Assembly (NCBI GenBank): GCA_947490265.1
Contig: CANLGQ010000010.1
Location: 1-33,606, forward strand
Reading direction: 5' to 3'
DNA from: Pseudomonadota bacterium
GTDB taxonomy: Bacteria; Myxococcota_A; UBA796; GCA-2862545
DNA length: 33,606 nucleotides
The notes under the pieces are model-generated. The model was not told the origin of the DNA and did not search any database. It saw only the letters and a list, made by a program, of their open reading frames with translations. The position numbers and the translations under genes were made by a program. Positions 31,531 to 33,606 of this stretch are shown piece by piece. Numbering within the stretch: position 1 is the first letter of the stretch; each line of letters opens with the position of its first letter.

Positions 31531-33606
31531 CTCTTGACCCCGACCAGGATCTGCAGCGGCGCCGCCGGCCGCGCCCCGAACGGCTGCCACGACTCGAGCA
31601 CCACCGCATTCGTCAGGTTGGTGGCGGTTGCATAGGCGCTGACGCCGCGGCCGAGGTCCAAGTCGCCGGCGGCGTCGACCCCCACCGCGCCAGGGATGCC
31701 CGATTCGTCGGGGATCGCACCCTGCCCCGCCACGTCGCGCATGGGCCCGCGCGCGTTCACCCCGACGCCCAGGCTGGCCCGCTCCGCCACGGCGGTCAGC
31801 CGCACCGCCCCCTGGTGGACCGGAACGTAGGGCATCGCATCGCCCGGTTGCACAGAGCCGAACTGCGGAAACTCGGAGACGAAGCCGGTTCGGAAGCGCG
31901 CTTGGGTGAAGGTGTAGGAAACCTCGCCTTGCAGGCCCACGCTGCCCGGAAGGTGGACGGTGTGGGCGAGCAGCGACTCGACGCCGTACACCCACGCCGC
32001 CCCCGCATCGAATTGCTGGTCGACCTGCTCGGGGGCGCAGCCGCCGGAGAGCGTGCATTGTCCGGTGATGTTCGAGTAGTCACTCACGAAACCCACCGCC
32101 TCGGCGTGGGTTTCGCCGGGGGCGGCGCGGACGCCGAGCTCGTAGTTGAGGGCGAGCTCGGGAGCCGATCCCTCCGGAGATCCTGGCGGGACGGGTGAGA
32201 ATCCACGATGTGCCCCGACGAACACGTCGAGCCACTTCCGCGGCTGGATCAGCACGGCGCCACCGGGCAGCGGGACCAGCCAGGTCTGGGGATCGGCGAG
32301 ACCGGACTCGGGCGTGCCCGCAGCGGTTCGAATCGCCTCCAGTCGGAATCCGGGTAGCAGATGAACGACCTGAAAGCCGAGATCGTCGTGGATCCACGCC
32401 GCCAGAGCCCGCGCCTCGGTGACGCTGTCGAGGAGGGTCGCGGTCTCGCCGCCAGTCGGGACGAGCCGACCGGACCGCGCGTCGAACGGATCCTCGGTAT
32501 GGAGGCGGGCCACCTCGTCGACATGGCCACGCAGGCCGACTTCCAACCGATTGCGCAGGTCCTCCCCGCCGCTCGACACGCGCAGGGTGCTCTGCAGCCC
32601 GGCGTTGTGAAACGTCCGGTCGTTCGTGCCGATCTCGAGCACTTCATCGGGCGTGGCGCTGTCCGCCTCCCCCCGGAGGATCGCCAGGTACACGGCGGAT
32701 TGTCCCCCGGGCTCGGCCTGCAACAGGTCGTGGACGTCGGGGCCTCCCGCAAAGCGGTTGAACTTCGTCCACGAGCGGAACAGCGCGTGGTGGTAGAGCA
32801 CGGTCCGGATCTCGGCATTCGGCTTCGGCTTCACGGTCCACGCCAGCTCTTCGCCGAAGCGCTGCCAGCTCATCTCGTCCAGGGCACTCGCGGCGTAGCG
32901 CCGGTAGGGATCCGCGGCGAAGTCAGTCGCCGAAAGCCCGAGATACGTCTCATAGGAGCGCTCCCGGCCGTACTCGAGCTTGAGCTCGGCCCGATTGGAC
33001 ACCCGACCCACCCGGGCCTTCAGCATCAGGTCCTGGCGCTGAAAACCGGTCGGACCCCCGCTGTCGAGCTCCTTGAAGCCCTGGCTGGCCAGGTTGGCGC
33101 TCTCCAGGAGCAAGCCTGCGTTCCCGCCCGCCGTGCCTCCCCAGGCGTGGGCCTTCACCGTCCCGAACCCGCCGACACCGACGTCGACCCCTCCCTCCGG
33201 CTCGACCGGGATCGGCCGGGTGAGCAGGTTCACCGCCCCCCCGATGGTCTGCGGACCGTACCGGATCGCCGCCGGACCCTTGAAGACCTCTACGCCCACC
33301 ATCCGGGTGGTCATCGGGAAGTAGTAGGCAGCGGGCGCCGCATAGGGGGCGGGCGACATCAAGATGCCGTCTTCGAGGAGCACCACCTTGGCGCTGCGAT
33401 CGGCGTTTCCCCCCCGCATCCCGATGTTGGGCCGCAACCCGAAGCCATCCTCGCCGCGCACGTACACGCCGGGCACCTTGGCGAGCACGCGGTGGATGTC
33501 GTCGTACTCGTACCGCTCCAGTTCCTCCTGCCCGACGACATAGGCCGAGCCGGCCACCCGCGGGATGCCGCTCTCCGCCTCCACGATCACCTGGTAGGCC
33601 GGATCG
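31521..33606 (-). CDS. TonB-dependent outer-membrane receptor, FecA-like (N-terminus outside window)
   Basis: At least 690 residues; the frame is open through the end of the window, so the signal peptide and true start are missing. The plug domain is clear: LAKVPGVYVRGEDGFGLRP, NIGMRGGNADRSAKVVLLED, and VEVFKGPAAIRYGPQTIGGA, followed by NLLTRPIP. This pattern is closest to ferric-citrate-type (FecA/YncD-like) receptors. The remainder is a 22-strand-type barrel with many aromatic-rich strands and a short Cys pair (GQCTLSGGCAPEQ) in a loop. It imports a ligand with TonB energy; the ligand is unknown. No fec regulator pair is next to it, although an ECF sigma gene lies about 500 bases beyond its 3' end. 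Confidence 0.93.
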   Translation of the reverse strand, partial: DPAYQVIVEAESGIPRVAGSAYVVGQEELERYEYDDIHRVLAKVPGVYVRGEDGFGLRPNIGMRGGNADRSAKVVLLEDGILMSPAPYAAPAAYYFPMTTRMVGVEVFKGPAAIRYGPQTIGGAVNLLTRPIPVEPEGGVDVGVGGFGTVKAHAWGGTAGGNAGLLLESANLASQGFKELDSGGPTGFQRQDLMLKARVGRVSNRAELKLEYGRERSYETYLGLSATDFAADPYRRYAASALDEMSWQRFGEELAWTVKPKPNAEIRTVLYHHALFRSWTKFNRFAGGPDVHDLLQAEPGGQSAVYLAILRGEADSATPDEVLEIGTNDRTFHNAGLQSTLRVSSGGEDLRNRLEVGLRGHVDEVARLHTEDPFDARSGRLVPTGGETATLLDSVTEARALAAWIHDDLGFQVVHLLPGFRLEAIRTAAGTPESGLADPQTWLVPLPGGAVLIQPRKWLDVFVGAHRGFSPVPPGSPEGSAPELALNYELGVRAAPGETHAEAVGFVSDYSNITGQCTLSGGCAPEQVDQQFDAGAAWVYGVESLLAHTVHLPGSVGLQGEVSYTFTQARFRTGFVSEFPQFGSVQPGDAMPYVPVHQGAVRLTAVAERASLGVGVNARGPMRDVAGQGAIPDESGIPGAVGVDAAGDLDLGRGVSAYATATNLTNAVVLESWQPFGARPAAPLQILVGVKSAL

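Noticed and set aside
30421-33606. Possible FecI/FecR-type link of the second ECF sigma gene with the TonB-dependent receptor
   Set aside because: The receptor and sigma gene are on the same strand but separated by an oppositely oriented gene, the 75-residue partner is not a FecR-like protein, and the receptor's N-terminal signalling domain lies outside the window.

Overview
The window is very GC-rich and about 97% coding; the longest gap between genes is about 120 bases. It looks like a chromosomal segment of a myxobacterium-like organism (Myxococcota or a near relative). The pointers are a MYXO-CTERM-like C-terminal sorting tail on a secreted metallopeptidase, an AgmX/PglI-like C-terminal domain on a LysM lipoprotein, many lipoproteins with Asp/Thr- or Pro-rich linkers, a DUF5916 barrel-type protein, and two ECF sigma factors paired with membrane proteins. 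The lineage is inferred from gene content only. I saw no tRNA, rRNA, CRISPR array, IS element or phage gene.

Layout. 1-1448 (+): the 3' part of argH overlaps a GST-like gene. 1445-2581 (-) and 2649-3587 (+): two divergent lipoproteins, the second with LysM. 3629-7282 (-): a four-gene operon of ECF sigma factor, single-pass membrane protein (probable anti-sigma), PlsC-type acyltransferase and extended SDR. 7345-8493 (+): a CaiB/BaiF-type CoA transferase or racemase. 8442-12959 (-): a six-gene run of glgC, a DUF5916 protein, three small unknown genes and a YkgJ-type cysteine-cluster protein. 12958-16877 (+): an FG-GAP lipoprotein, a CysQ/IMPase-like phosphatase, a TetA-like MFS exporter and hypoxanthine phosphoribosyltransferase.

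16963-20341 (+) is a translationally coupled cassette: a MYXO-CTERM-like zinc metallopeptidase, a Tat-exported lipoprotein of the sulfite-oxidase molybdenum family, and a probable outer-membrane barrel. 20372-22610 (+): dihydrolipoyl dehydrogenase followed by an E2-type acyltransferase catalytic domain with no lipoyl domain. 22631-30210 is an envelope-protein island: a Cys-rich lipoprotein, two VWA lipoproteins, a CPBP membrane protease, an arylsulfotransferase-like lipoprotein, a maleylacetoacetate isomerase-like GST and a CotH-kinase lipoprotein. 30204-31002 (-): a second ECF sigma factor with a 75-residue single-pass membrane protein, divergent from a small three-helix membrane protein (31091-31453). 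31521 to the window end (-): a TonB-dependent receptor cut at its N-terminus.

The most promising leads are the metallopeptidase / lipo-molybdoenzyme / barrel cassette, the lipoyl-less E2 beside E3, the CotH-kinase lipoprotein flanked by two related VWA lipoproteins, and the two ECF modules with atypical membrane partners. Gene ends are packed tightly: several convergent pairs overlap or abut, and one divergent pair shares its start-codon bases.
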